From Microbacterium sp. Leaf320 (lineage in GTDB: Bacteria; Actinomycetota; Actinomycetes; Actinomycetales; Microbacteriaceae), in NCBI RefSeq assembly GCF_001423485.1, contig NZ_LMOD01000004.1:1-64000 (forward strand): a DNA stretch of 64,000 bases. Reading direction: 5' to 3'. Positions 9,639 through 17,885 of this stretch are shown in pieces. The first letter of the stretch is position 1. Every line of letters starts with the position of its first letter. Position numbers and translations under genes: made by a program. Under the pieces are notes generated by a model. That model made no database searches. It saw only the letters and a program-made list of their open reading frames with translations, and had not been told where the DNA came from.

Positions 9639-10601
9639 ATGGACCTGGACGCGCTGTATCCGCCGATCGAACCGTACGAGACCGGTGAGCTGCTCGTCGG
9701 CGACGGTCACCGCATGTACTGGGAGGTCAGCGGCAACCCGGACGGCAAACCCGTCGTGTTCCTGCACGGCGGACCGGGAAGCGGAACATCCGCCTGGCAG
9801 CGCCGCTTCTTCGACCCCGACGCGTATCGGATCGTGCTGCTCGACCAGCGCGGCTGCGGACGCAGCACCCCGCATGCGAGCGCGCCCGACGCCGATCTCC
9901 GCTTCGTCACGACCGCGCACCTGATCGCCGACATCGAGTTGCTTCGCCGTAACCTCGGCGTCGAGCAGTGGCAGGTGTTCGGCGGATCGTGGGGGAGTGC
10001 GCTCGCGCTCGCCTATGCGCAGGCGCATCCGGATGCCGTGAGCGAATTGATCCTCCGTGGCATCTTCACGCTGCGGCGGGAGGAGCTGGAGTGGTTCTAC
10101 GAGGGCGGCGCGGCGGCGCTCTTCCCGGATCTGTGGGAGGAGTTCCTCGCGCCCATCCCCGTGCTCGAGCGGTCGCACATGATCGAGGCCTATCACCGTC
10201 GCCTCTTCGACCCCGACCCGGCCGTCCACGAACCGGCCGCGGTCGCCTGGTCGCGGTGGGAGGCGTCGACGGTCACCCTGCGACCGGATGCCGCGCAGAT
10301 CGAGGCGATGTCGGATCCGCGCGCAGCGACGGCGTTCGCCCGGATCGAGAACCACTTCTTCGTGAACCGCGGCTGGTGGTCGGAGGGACAGCTGATCGCC
10401 GGGGTCGACGCCATCCGCCACATCCCGACCGTCATCGTGCAGGGGCGCCACGACGTGTGCACCCCGATGATGACCGCATGGGACCTGCACGTGGCGTGGC
10501 CCGAGGCGGACTTCGTCGTGGTCGACGATGCCGGCCACTCGGCCACCGAACCCGGCACCCAGCGGGCACTGCGCGCGGCGACCGACCGCTTCGCGAGCTG
10601 A
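9639..10601 (+). CDS. pip: Proline iminopeptidase
   Basis: Alpha/beta hydrolase of 320 residues in the S33 prolyl aminopeptidase family, which releases N-terminal proline from peptides in the cytosol. Diagnostic motifs are HGGPGSG (oxyanion hole, near residue 44), DQRGCGRS (near 68), and GGSWGS with the nucleophile Ser near 117. The acid Asp in GRHD (near 272) and the His in DAGHS (near 300) complete the triad. A good ribosome-binding site (GGGAGGAAAG) lies before the ATG. It follows the metallopeptidase gene by 44 bases and may be cotranscribed with it. Confidence 0.95.
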   Translation: MDLDALYPPIEPYETGELLVGDGHRMYWEVSGNPDGKPVVFLHGGPGSGTSAWQRRFFDPDAYRIVLLDQRGCGRSTPHASAPDADLRFVTTAHLIADIELLRRNLGVEQWQVFGGSWGSALALAYAQAHPDAVSELILRGIFTLRREELEWFYEGGAAALFPDLWEEFLAPIPVLERSHMIEAYHRRLFDPDPAVHEPAAVAWSRWEASTVTLRPDAAQIEAMSDPRAATAFARIENHFFVNRGWWSEGQLIAGVDAIRHIPTVIVQGRHDVCTPMMTAWDLHVAWPEADFVVVDDAGHSATEPGTQRALRAATDRFAS

Positions 10602-10640
10602 GAACTCGCGGCGGACGGACCGCTCAGAGGCTGAGGTGCC

Positions 10641-12407
10641 TCAGGCGCGCAACGCCTGGGTCAGCGTCTTCAGGAGCCCGATGATCCCGCCGTCCGCACG
10701 GAACCGTGTGAGGCCTTCGCTCACCGCGGCACCCGTGCGTGCAGACACGAACCATGGCGGCTTCGGGAGGATCGTGAGGCGCCCGCCACCGTTGGCGACC
10801 GGCAGTGACCGCGGGAACGGCCGGAAGGGGCCCCGGATCACCGAGCGCTCGACGCCGTCGAGCAGCAGCGCATTGTGGACGACCCCGATGCCGCTGCCGA
10901 CGTCGTCGATCGTGCTGCCGGGGAACGCCCCCCAGGTCAGGGTCGGTGTGATGAAGCCGAAGGCGGTCCACCCGTTGATCGCGATCGAGCCGTAGCGCAG
11001 CGCCGCGATGGCCCGGTCGAATCCGGCCCCGAGCGTCTTCTCGGTCGGCGGGTCGATCAGCAGATTGGCTCCCAGCGTGCCCTGCAGCTGCTCGTTCGCG
11101 TAGGCGACCGCGGAGTCGAGGAACTCCTGCCCGGTGCCGGGGATCGCGACGACCCCGAGGACGGGAGCGAAGTACTCGGTGCCCTGCAGCGCTGCGGCGT
11201 CGTCGCCCTGCTCGATCTCGACCAGCAGGCGGTCGCCGAGCACGAGGGCGTCGGGGTACGCCTGGGTCGCGAGGTCCATCCGCGAAGGCGAGCCGGGGTA
11301 CCAGATCGGCCGCTCGGGGGCGTTGGCGTAGGCGCGACGCAGGGCCGCCCGGAAGTCGTCGGCCTGCGCCCAGTCCGACGACATGATGACGACCTGGCCG
11401 GCGATGCAGTTGTGGCCGCTGTTCTGCAGGCGCATGGTCGCGACATGCTCGGCCTGATAGGTGAGGTCGGCGGCCGTCCAGTCGCCCGGCACGATGATGA
11501 TCGGCGAGACTCCGCCGAGCTCGGCGGTGATGGGCTTCTTCAGCTGCGGCCGGTTCTCTCGGCGCCGACGCGTGGCGGCCGATCCGGTGCCCCAGACGAT
11601 CGCGTCGAACGTCGCGGCGGAACCGGTGATGTGCACGTGCGCGAGATCGGGGTGACCCGTCAGGTACACGCCCACCGCGGGCCCTCCGCGCACGATGCGC
11701 AGCAGGCCGAGGGCGATGAGCGGGGCGAATGCGCGCTTGTACACCGGCACGAGAGCATCCTGGGTCGGATTGACCTTGAGCAGTGCGGTGCGGTTGTGGG
11801 CGAGCAGCTCGTAGAGCACGTCGAGCACGGGGATCGAGGTGATGTTGCCGGCGCCGAGCACGAGCCCCACGCCCCCGGATTCCGACGGCGTGCGCTGGGC
11901 GAGGCCCGCCGCGGCCCGCGCGCCGTTCGGGGTGATCCCGGGTTCCAGCCACACCTCGCCCGTGTAGCCCGAGAGCAGGAACCGGTCGATGCCCGTCAGC
12001 GGGAAGGCGTGCACGCGAGAGCGTCCGCCGGGTGCTCGGTCGATCCTGACGCCGTCGAGTGGATTGGTGCCGTTCGCGAGGCGAGTGAGGGTCTCGATGT
12101 ACGCGTCGAGAGCCCCGAGCACGCTGTACGGCCCGCTGAGCCATTCCTCCCCGCGCAGGGGATGCCGGCCGTCGAGGCCCTTGGATGCTGCGGCCGTGTT
12201 CGCCCAGTCCTCCGCGGTCGCAGCGACACTCGTGCGGACGCCGTGCAGCAGGGTGACGCGCTGTGCGAGGGTCAGCGCAGACCAGGTGCGACTGCCGACG
12301 TGGAGCTCCGCGATCGCGGCATCGAGGCGTTCGCGTTCGCCCTCCGGCAGGTCGGTGGTGGTCGTCGTGGTCGTCGTCTTGGCGGCGGGCGTGGTCGCAG
12401 AAGTCAT
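10641..12407 (-). CDS. Aldehyde dehydrogenase family protein
   Basis: NAD(P)-dependent aldehyde dehydrogenase of 588 residues, about 90 longer than the common 490-500. The extra length includes a threonine-rich N-terminus (eight consecutive Thr, residues 11-18). The catalytic Cys sits in NSGHNCIAGQV near residue 333, and the Glu motif appears as AELGGVSPIII near 300. The domain order of NAD-binding then catalytic is preserved. It is a member of the divergent long group rather than a classical betaine or succinate-semialdehyde enzyme; the substrate cannot be told. The gene stands alone between convergent pip and the MFS gene. Confidence 0.88.
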   Translation of the reverse strand: MTSATTPAAKTTTTTTTTDLPEGERERLDAAIAELHVGSRTWSALTLAQRVTLLHGVRTSVAATAEDWANTAAASKGLDGRHPLRGEEWLSGPYSVLGALDAYIETLTRLANGTNPLDGVRIDRAPGGRSRVHAFPLTGIDRFLLSGYTGEVWLEPGITPNGARAAAGLAQRTPSESGGVGLVLGAGNITSIPVLDVLYELLAHNRTALLKVNPTQDALVPVYKRAFAPLIALGLLRIVRGGPAVGVYLTGHPDLAHVHITGSAATFDAIVWGTGSAATRRRRENRPQLKKPITAELGGVSPIIIVPGDWTAADLTYQAEHVATMRLQNSGHNCIAGQVVIMSSDWAQADDFRAALRRAYANAPERPIWYPGSPSRMDLATQAYPDALVLGDRLLVEIEQGDDAAALQGTEYFAPVLGVVAIPGTGQEFLDSAVAYANEQLQGTLGANLLIDPPTEKTLGAGFDRAIAALRYGSIAINGWTAFGFITPTLTWGAFPGSTIDDVGSGIGVVHNALLLDGVERSVIRGPFRPFPRSLPVANGGGRLTILPKPPWFVSARTGAAVSEGLTRFRADGGIIGLLKTLTQALRA

Positions 12408-12452
12408 CGGCGTCTCCTTCGGACGGGATCCCAGCTTAGGCCGGGCATCCGC

Positions 12453-13850
12453 TCACGCGTCGATGTCGGCGCGACGCAGCCGGTACCGGCGAAGGGTCAG
12501 CAGGCTCGCCGCCATCAGGAGAGCGGGAAGGATGCTGAAGCTCAGCACGATCCCGGTGATCGCCGCGTCCGGCTGCTGCGTCGTAGCGCCCGCGACCGTC
12601 GACACGTACCCGGTCGCCGCGAGGGTGAGCGAGACCGTGGTGGCGCCGAGGGCGAACCCGACGGTCTCGCCGGCCGTCCACACCCCCGTGAACGTGCCTG
12701 CCCGGCCCCTGCCGCTGATGCGCTCGTCGTGCGAGATGACATCGGGGAGCATCGCCATCGGAAGGGACTGCAGGCCGGCGTATGCGATGCCGGCGAACCC
12801 GATCGCGCCGTACATCCAGATGCCGGGCATCCAGGCGGCCAGGACGAGGGTCGCGGCGGCGGCCGTGAACAGGATGCTCGCGATGGCGAACGCCCGTTCC
12901 TTGCCGATCCTCCGCGCGACGACCGTCCAGACGGGGGTGGCGATGAGGGCAGGGCCGACGAGCGCCAGGAACACCAGCGTGACGGCGTCCTCGCTGCGCA
13001 GCACCCAGGTGGCGACGTACTGCGCGGCCGCGAGCATGGTTCCCGTCGCCAGGGCCTGCAGCAGGAACGTGCCGAGCAGCGCGCGGAAGGGCTGGCTGCG
13101 GCGCAGAGTGCGCACGCCGGCCGCGTACTGCTCGCGGATTCCGGCCGGCGCCGCGAGCGTGGGGCGATCGGCCTCGTCGGGGTGGTGCGCTGCCGCTGCG
13201 CGGTGCGCGGCAGCATCCGCCGTGCGCGAGGCGATGAGCATGCCGACGCCGATCGTGAGGCCCGCGACGACGCCCATCAGCAGGTATCCCGCGACCGGGT
13301 CCGGCCCGGCGCTGCGCAGCTCGGGCCCGCCGGCGCCGAAGAGCAGGATCGCCGCGGTGAGCACGACCACGCGCCACCCGAGCAGGCGGGTGCGCTCGTC
13401 GTAGCCCGAGGTGAGCTCGGCGGGCAGTGCGACGTACGGCACCTGGAACAGACTGAACGACGTGGCCGTGGCGAGGAAAGCGAGGAGCACGCAGATCGCG
13501 CCCGCTGTCGGTCCCCACGACGGGGGCACCGCGAACGTGAGTGCGAAGAACAGTGGGAGCGTGAGGGCGCCCAGGACCATGAAGCCACGACGGGAGCCCG
13601 TCTTCGCGTACTGGCGGTCGGATGCCGCACCGATCAGCGGATCGATGATGACGTCCCAGATCTTCGCCGAGGTCACGATGAGACCGGCGGCGAGGGCCGC
13701 GACACCGAGGTTGTCGGTGAGGAAGTACGTCAGCACGAGCCCCGGGAGGGTCGCGTAACCGCCCGTGCCCAGCGAGCCGATCGCGTACAGCGCGACCGTG
13801 CGGGCGGACAGGCGGGCGGATGCTCGTTCAGGCCGAGCCGCGGTGCTCAT
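12453..13850 (-). CDS. MFS transporter, glycoside-pentoside-hexuronide symporter type
   Basis: Integral membrane protein of 465 residues with about twelve helices. The N-terminal part GSLGTGGYATLPGLVLTYFLT and the DPLIGAASDR loop between helices 2 and 3 are characteristic of GPH-family sugar:cation symporters (MelB-like). The start at 13850 was chosen because the frame upstream of it reads antisense to the mycoredoxin gene and lacks MFS character. The substrate is likely a sugar, glycoside or related solute. It lies downstream of the mycoredoxin gene on the same strand, but a hairpin separates them. Confidence 0.85.
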   Translation of the reverse strand: MSTAARPERASARLSARTVALYAIGSLGTGGYATLPGLVLTYFLTDNLGVAALAAGLIVTSAKIWDVIIDPLIGAASDRQYAKTGSRRGFMVLGALTLPLFFALTFAVPPSWGPTAGAICVLLAFLATATSFSLFQVPYVALPAELTSGYDERTRLLGWRVVVLTAAILLFGAGGPELRSAGPDPVAGYLLMGVVAGLTIGVGMLIASRTADAAAHRAAAAHHPDEADRPTLAAPAGIREQYAAGVRTLRRSQPFRALLGTFLLQALATGTMLAAAQYVATWVLRSEDAVTLVFLALVGPALIATPVWTVVARRIGKERAFAIASILFTAAAATLVLAAWMPGIWMYGAIGFAGIAYAGLQSLPMAMLPDVISHDERISGRGRAGTFTGVWTAGETVGFALGATTVSLTLAATGYVSTVAGATTQQPDAAITGIVLSFSILPALLMAASLLTLRRYRLRRADIDA

Positions 13851-13875
13851 CGCGCCAGTGTATCGGTGCGCGAAG

Positions 13876-13904
13876 TGCCCCCAGCGGTGCAGATGGGGGG
13901 GGCA
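13876..13904 (-). terminator. Hairpin after the mycoredoxin gene
   Basis: A TGCCCCCA arm and a G-run arm ending in GGCA can pair across a short loop. It lies just past the stop of the mycoredoxin gene on the minus strand and just before the MFS start, so it probably ends the mycoredoxin transcript. Confidence 0.45.
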
Positions 13905-13915
13905 GACGAGCGGGA

Positions 13916-14179
13916 TCAGATGAGGGAGAGCTCGCGCAGCTTCGACTCGACGTCGGCATTCGACGGCTCGACGTGGTGCGAGGAGTCGGGGTAGACCACG
14001 ACCGGGATGTTCGTGCGGCCCGAGATCTCCTTCGCGACGTCGGCAGCCGACGGGTCTGCGACGAGGTCGACGTAGGTGTACTCGACACCGAGGCCGTCGA
14101 GCTGCTTCTTGGTGCGGATGCAGTCGCGGCACCAATCGGCGCCGAAGAGCGTGATCGCGGATTCTGCAGGAGAAGTCAT
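13916..14179 (-). CDS. Mycoredoxin / glutaredoxin-like protein
   Basis: A thioredoxin-fold protein of 87 residues. The redox motif CRDC is at positions 17-20, after a beta strand (ITLFGADW), and the cis-proline is in TNIPVVVYPD near residue 63. Actinobacteria use such mycoredoxins with mycothiol to reduce mixed disulfides. The start at 14179 gives the normal family length; an upstream in-frame GTG would add an Arg-rich tail. It ends about 65 bases before the MFS gene on the same strand. Confidence 0.9.
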   Translation of the reverse strand: MTSPAESAITLFGADWCRDCIRTKKQLDGLGVEYTYVDLVADPSAADVAKEISGRTNIPVVVYPDSSHHVEPSNADVESKLRELSLI

Positions 14180-14241
14180 GTATCCAGGGTAGAGCCGCAT
14201 AGCTGGACGGGCGCCGAGTCGCACACGGTCTACGCTGACCG

Positions 14242-14271
14242 TTGCTAGGTAAGGCTAGCCTTACCTATACT
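14242..14271 (+). promoter_or_regulatory. Promoter with an IdeR/DtxR iron box in its spacer
   Basis: Positions 14246-14267 form a perfect 22-bp palindrome: TAGGTAAGGCT followed directly by its reverse complement. Read from 14245, 17 of 19 positions match the DtxR/IdeR consensus TWAGGTWAGSCTWACCTWA, and the symmetry gives a second overlapping box. TTGCTA (14242-14247) and TATACT (14266-14271) fit as -35 and -10 with an 18-base spacer. Iron-loaded IdeR bound here would block RNA polymerase. The -10 lies only 7 bases before the ATG, so the mRNA may be leaderless. Confidence 0.8.
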
Positions 14272-14278
14272 CGATCCC

Positions 14279-14671
14279 ATGAACACTGCGTGCGAGCACC
14301 TCGAGGATCCGGACTGGGAGCACATCGAGGGAGTCGTGCTGATCGCCGGAGACTCGACGGATGCCGCAGCGATCGCGGCCATCGCCGCTCGCCTGCCCTG
14401 GGATGCGGAGGGGGTCATCATGCTCGAAGCGGCCGCACGCATACAGTTCCGCCACATCGATGTGCCCGAAGGCGTCTCGGTGCGCTGGCTGCTGCGAGGC
14501 GACGGCATCCGGCAACACGCGAAGGGTGAGCGGCTCGCCACCGCGGTGCACTCGTGGTGCGTCGAATGGACCTGCTCCGAACCGCCGCTGCAGTGGACGG
14601 TCTGGCTCGGTGCGCACACTCCGCCGCACGTCGCGCGCATGGCTCGCAGCCTGCTCGGCGTGGCCAACTGA
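14279..14671 (+). CDS. SIP-domain protein, iron regulated
   Basis: A 130-residue protein resembling the C-terminal half of siderophore-interacting proteins, without the FAD-binding half. The pattern LIAGDSTDAAAIAAIAARLP (residues about 20-39) corresponds to the GDETALPAI segment of SIP proteins, and EVTW-like strands follow (VSVRWLLRG near 65). SIP proteins reduce ferric siderophores with NAD(P)H. A stand-alone C-domain might bind the nucleotide or partner with another reductase. The strong iron box and promoter directly upstream support a role in iron limitation. It faces the cytidylyltransferase gene across a terminator. Confidence 0.8.
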   Translation: MNTACEHLEDPDWEHIEGVVLIAGDSTDAAAIAAIAARLPWDAEGVIMLEAAARIQFRHIDVPEGVSVRWLLRGDGIRQHAKGERLATAVHSWCVEWTCSEPPLQWTVWLGAHTPPHVARMARSLLGVAN

Positions 14672-14701
14672 CCACGATATCCGAGAGAGTGTACGAACCG
14701 T

Positions 14702-14737
14702 CGCGCCCGCGCCCGCGACGTTGAGGGCGCGGGCGCG
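14702..14737. terminator. Bidirectional terminator
   Basis: A 13-bp perfect GC stem (CGCGCCCGCGCCC and its complement) with a 10-base loop lies between the converging SIP and cytidylyltransferase genes. Confidence 0.7.
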
Positions 14738-14742
14738 CGGAG

Positions 14743-15204
14743 TCAGCGCGTCGCGAGCGCCGGAATGCCGGTGGCTGTGGCGCCGGCGGTGATCGCATCG
14801 AGCGCTCGCCGCAGCGACGAGCTCGACGTGTGCGCCGTGTACGGGAAGTAGACGACCTCGACGCCGACCTCGGCGAACTCGCGTTCGAGCCGCAGGCCCT
14901 TGTCGGTGCCGCGCCAGTCGTCGCCCTTGAAGAAGTGCGTGAACTGCACGTCCCGCCACGAATCCATCTTCGACGGAGTGGTCTCGACATACACCTCGTC
15001 GACGAACGAGATGTGGCGGACGATCTCCGCCCGCTCTGCGGTCGGGATGACGGGCTCGATGCCCTTCACCTGCCGCAGCATCTCATCGCTGACGACACCG
15101 GCGACAAGGATGTCGCAGTGCTGTTTGGCGTGACGAAGAAGGTTGAGATGCCCGACGTGAAACAGGTCGAAAGCACCCACGGCATAGCCGATGCGCGTCC
15201 CCAT
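14743..15204 (-). CDS. TagD-like cytidylyltransferase (glycerol-3-phosphate cytidylyltransferase family)
   Basis: Nucleotidyltransferase of 153 residues. HVGH (residues 16-19) in the GAFDLFHVGHLNLL motif and the C-terminal block ending in SSSSLRR match the TagD/HldE family, which activates alditol phosphates or sugars with CTP or ATP. The loop RYVETTPSK-like segment (VYVETTPSKMDSW) and FFKGDDW are also typical of TagD. The likely product is CDP-glycerol or another CDP-alditol, which would feed the CDP-alcohol transferase at 26604. It is transcribed away from the EPS operon, and its promoter region carries three CTGGGGA-type elements; the nearest could double as its ribosome-binding site (GGGGAG five bases before ATG). 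Confidence 0.85.
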   Translation of the reverse strand: MGTRIGYAVGAFDLFHVGHLNLLRHAKQHCDILVAGVVSDEMLRQVKGIEPVIPTAERAEIVRHISFVDEVYVETTPSKMDSWRDVQFTHFFKGDDWRGTDKGLRLEREFAEVGVEVVYFPYTAHTSSSSLRRALDAITAGATATGIPALATR

Positions 15205-15208
15205 GATC

Positions 15209-15246
15209 TCCCCAGATCAGTAATTCCCCAGAAGGCGGATCCCCAT
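15209..15246 (-). promoter_or_regulatory. Cluster of CTGGGGA-type elements upstream of the cytidylyltransferase
   Basis: On the minus strand, CTGGGGA occurs at 15215-15209 and 15231-15225, and ATGGGGA at 15246-15240, at steps of 16 and 15 bases. The same element is clustered upstream of three other genes of the EPS locus. The copy nearest the ATG may act partly as a ribosome-binding site; the distal copies cannot. Confidence 0.4.
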
Positions 15247-15369
15247 CCGCCCAGCGACTCCCACAGCCGCATCCGCACAGCCTAGCAGGTGCCGGGTTTC
15301 CCGCCCATAGGAACACATGGAACTATGGATGCCGCAGCAATCGCCGGCGCACGTGAAGGGGGAGGGCCC

Positions 15370-16548
15370 GTGGGGACAGCGGTCACCGTCATCGTGCCGA
15401 CCTTCAACGAGCGCGACAACGTCGCGGAGCTCGTGGCCAGGACCGCCGTCGCGCTCGCCGCGTACGACGCCGAGATCCTGTTCGTCGACGACAGCACCGA
15501 CGACACGGCGTCCGAGGTCGAGCGCGTGGCGGCGGATGCTCCGCTTCCCGTCCGCGTCATCCACCGCGCGGACAACACCGGTGGACTCGGGGGAGCGGTC
15601 GTGGTGGGGCTCGAGGCATCGGCATCCGATCTCTGCATCGTGATGGACGGCGATCTGCAGCATCCGCCCGAGCTGCTTCCCGCCCTGCTGGCTCGTCACG
15701 AGGAGGGCGATGCCGACGTGGTCGCGGCCTCGCGGTACGTCGGCGGCGGCGACACCAGCGGCCTCGGCACGGCCGTGCGCTTCGGGGTATCTCGGACGGC
15801 GACCTGGCTCACGCGCGCGATGTTCCCGATCCGGCTCGCGCGCAGCTCCGACCCGATGACCGGCTTCTTCCTCGTCTCCCGCGCCAGGCTCGATCTCGCG
15901 ACCCTCAAGCCTCAGGGCTTCAAGATCCTCCTCGAGATCCTCGCCCGTACGGATCTGCGCATCGCCGAGATACCTATGGAGTTCGCCGAGCGAAGGCACG
16001 GCACGTCCAAGGCGAGCCTGCGGCAGGGTGCAACGTTCCTCGCGCACCTGACCCGACTGCGCTTCGGCAAGATGTCGCTCTTCGCGCTGATCGGCGCGAT
16101 CGGAGCCGTGGCGAACCTCGGCATCATGTGGCTGCTCACGCTGGCCGGTGTGCCCTACATCTGGGCGGCCATCATCGGGGCCGAGATCACCATCATCGGC
16201 AACTTCATCCTGCAGGAGCGGTTCGTCTTCGCCGACATGCGCACGGATGCACGCGGTCTGGGCGGGCGCTTCGCCGCCTCGTTCACGTTCAACAACGTCG
16301 AGGCGGCGCTGCGCATCCCCGTCATGGCGCTGATGGTCGAGACCTGGCACATCTCCAGCGTGCTCGCCACGGGGCTGTCGCTCATCGTGGCCTTCTTCGC
16401 GCGCTTCCTCTTCCACTCGCTCGTCGTCTACGCGCCGAAGAGGCGTTCGAAGGCCGATGCGGCGGATGCCGAGCCGAAGCCGGACACCGCGGCTCTGCGG
16501 GTGATCCGGGCGATCGACGCCGAGGCGATGAAGCCGGGCGAGCTCTAG
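15370..16548 (+). CDS. Polyprenyl-phosphate glycosyltransferase with GtrA domain
   Basis: A 392-residue fusion from the chosen start. Residues 1-230 are a GT-A family 2 transferase of the dolichol-phosphate mannosyltransferase type: VPTFNERDNV at the start, FVDDSTDDT near 35, and the metal-binding DGDLQHPPE near 92. Residues about 236-360 are a GtrA-like membrane domain with four helices. Such proteins charge polyprenyl phosphate with a sugar, which is then flipped for addition to the outer polymer. The GTG at 15370 was chosen because of a GGGGGAGGG site just upstream; ATGs at 15325 and 15289 are alternatives with weaker sites. It is the first gene of the rightward EPS operon. Confidence 0.9.
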   Translation: MGTAVTVIVPTFNERDNVAELVARTAVALAAYDAEILFVDDSTDDTASEVERVAADAPLPVRVIHRADNTGGLGGAVVVGLEASASDLCIVMDGDLQHPPELLPALLARHEEGDADVVAASRYVGGGDTSGLGTAVRFGVSRTATWLTRAMFPIRLARSSDPMTGFFLVSRARLDLATLKPQGFKILLEILARTDLRIAEIPMEFAERRHGTSKASLRQGATFLAHLTRLRFGKMSLFALIGAIGAVANLGIMWLLTLAGVPYIWAAIIGAEITIIGNFILQERFVFADMRTDARGLGGRFAASFTFNNVEAALRIPVMALMVETWHISSVLATGLSLIVAFFARFLFHSLVVYAPKRRSKADAADAEPKPDTAALRVIRAIDAEAMKPGEL

Positions 16549-16617
16549 CGATCCCGTCCGCCGCACCGGACTCCGACGCGACGAGTCGCGTGCGAGGATG
16601 TCAGGCGGGGAGGCGAC

Positions 16618-17826
16618 ATGAAACGCAAGGCTCTGGGGGCCGTGATCGCGCAGGCGGCGCAGGCAGGGATCGGTCTGCTCCTGCAGATCCTCGTCGCGCG
16701 ACTGCTCGGCATCGAGGAGTACGGCCGTTTCGCGATCCTGTACGGAGTCGTGATCGTCGCCACAGCTGTCGTCACCGGCCTCGTCGGCGACTCCCTCGTC
16801 GTGCTCGACCGCTCGAAGCGCACGATCAGGGCGGGCCTCGAGGCCATGCTGCTCATGACATCCGTGCTGCTCGCGATCGGTTCCTTCCTGATCGCCTGGC
16901 TCACCGGATTCTCCGACGCGTGGGAGTCGGCCCTGTTCGCCCTCGCGCTCGCGGCCTTCGCCGTCGAGGAGATCGTGCGGCGGTTGCTGATCGCGCACAT
17001 GTCGTTCGTCCGCACCGCGATCACCGACGTCGCAGGCTTCGTCGTCGCGCTCGCGGTCATCCTCACGGTGCACTTCACGGGAACCCTCTCGCTCGCCGCG
17101 TTCCTCGGCGGGATCGCGGCGGGGCAGGTCGTCGCCACGTTCATCGGCTGGTTCCTCGTGCCTCGTGCCGACCGACATCTGGTCGGCCTCCGCGGCGCGG
17201 ACATCGCCGCGGTCTGGCGGTACGGCATGTGGCGGGGTCTGCAGCAGGTGCTGCGACCGAGCCTGTTCACCGTGCTGCGCCTGCTCGTGCTCGCCGGCGC
17301 CGGCCTCACCGCCGTCGGTCTGCTCGAGGCGGCTCGCACCTACACCTCGCCTCTGATCCTCGTGATCGGCGGTCTCTCGTCGTTCCTCTTCGTGCGATTC
17401 GCCGATCAGCACAAGGCGGGCAAGAGCGGCTCGGTGCGCGAAGCCGACCGCGTCGTGGTCTTCCTGCTCGCCGGCACTGTCGTGATGAGCGCGATCGCTG
17501 TCGTGCTCATCCCGTGGGTGAGTCCGCTCCTGTTCGACGTCGAGGTCGATCCGCTCGCGGTGATCGCCTGGCTCGCCTACGGCATGTCCGTCGCGATCGT
17601 GACACCGTACGGGGCGCTCGGGGCGGTCGCAGGACGCCAGATCGCGGTGTTCCTCATCCGCCTCTCCGACACCCTCCTCGCCGTGATCGCCGTGGTCGTG
17701 ATGATCGCGTTCGGCGCGCAGCCGTCGACCCTTCCGTTCGCACTCGCCGTGGCATCGATGCTGGGCGGTCTGGGTCTGCGCTGGCTGGTCGTCGCGGGCG
17801 GTCAGCCCGAGCGCCCCGCTCGGTAA
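16618..17826 (+). CDS. Polysaccharide flippase, Wzx type
   Basis: Integral membrane protein of 402 residues with roughly twelve hydrophobic helices. The N-terminus (GAVIAQAAQAGIGLLLQILVARLLG, spanning residues 5-29) and the EEYGRFAI motif are typical of the MOP/Wzx oligosaccharide flippase superfamily. It would flip lipid-linked repeat units across the membrane. A strong ribosome-binding site (GGGGAGG) lies six bases before the ATG. It is in one operon with the GT2-GtrA gene upstream and the Wzz-like and polymerase genes downstream, the expected set for a Wzx/Wzy pathway. Confidence 0.88.
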   Translation: MKRKALGAVIAQAAQAGIGLLLQILVARLLGIEEYGRFAILYGVVIVATAVVTGLVGDSLVVLDRSKRTIRAGLEAMLLMTSVLLAIGSFLIAWLTGFSDAWESALFALALAAFAVEEIVRRLLIAHMSFVRTAITDVAGFVVALAVILTVHFTGTLSLAAFLGGIAAGQVVATFIGWFLVPRADRHLVGLRGADIAAVWRYGMWRGLQQVLRPSLFTVLRLLVLAGAGLTAVGLLEAARTYTSPLILVIGGLSSFLFVRFADQHKAGKSGSVREADRVVVFLLAGTVVMSAIAVVLIPWVSPLLFDVEVDPLAVIAWLAYGMSVAIVTPYGALGAVAGRQIAVFLIRLSDTLLAVIAVVVMIAFGAQPSTLPFALAVASMLGGLGLRWLVVAGGQPERPAR

Positions 17827-17885
17827 TCGTCCACGGAGCGGCCAATGATAGGTTTAGGCCCTGTCTTCGACTGAGGGGGTTGGCG

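Noticed and set aside
10875..13994. Long plus-strand open frame opposite the aldehyde dehydrogenase and MFS genes
   Set aside because: Shadow frame; spans two real genes and their gap, with Arg/Asp/Gly-rich nonsense.
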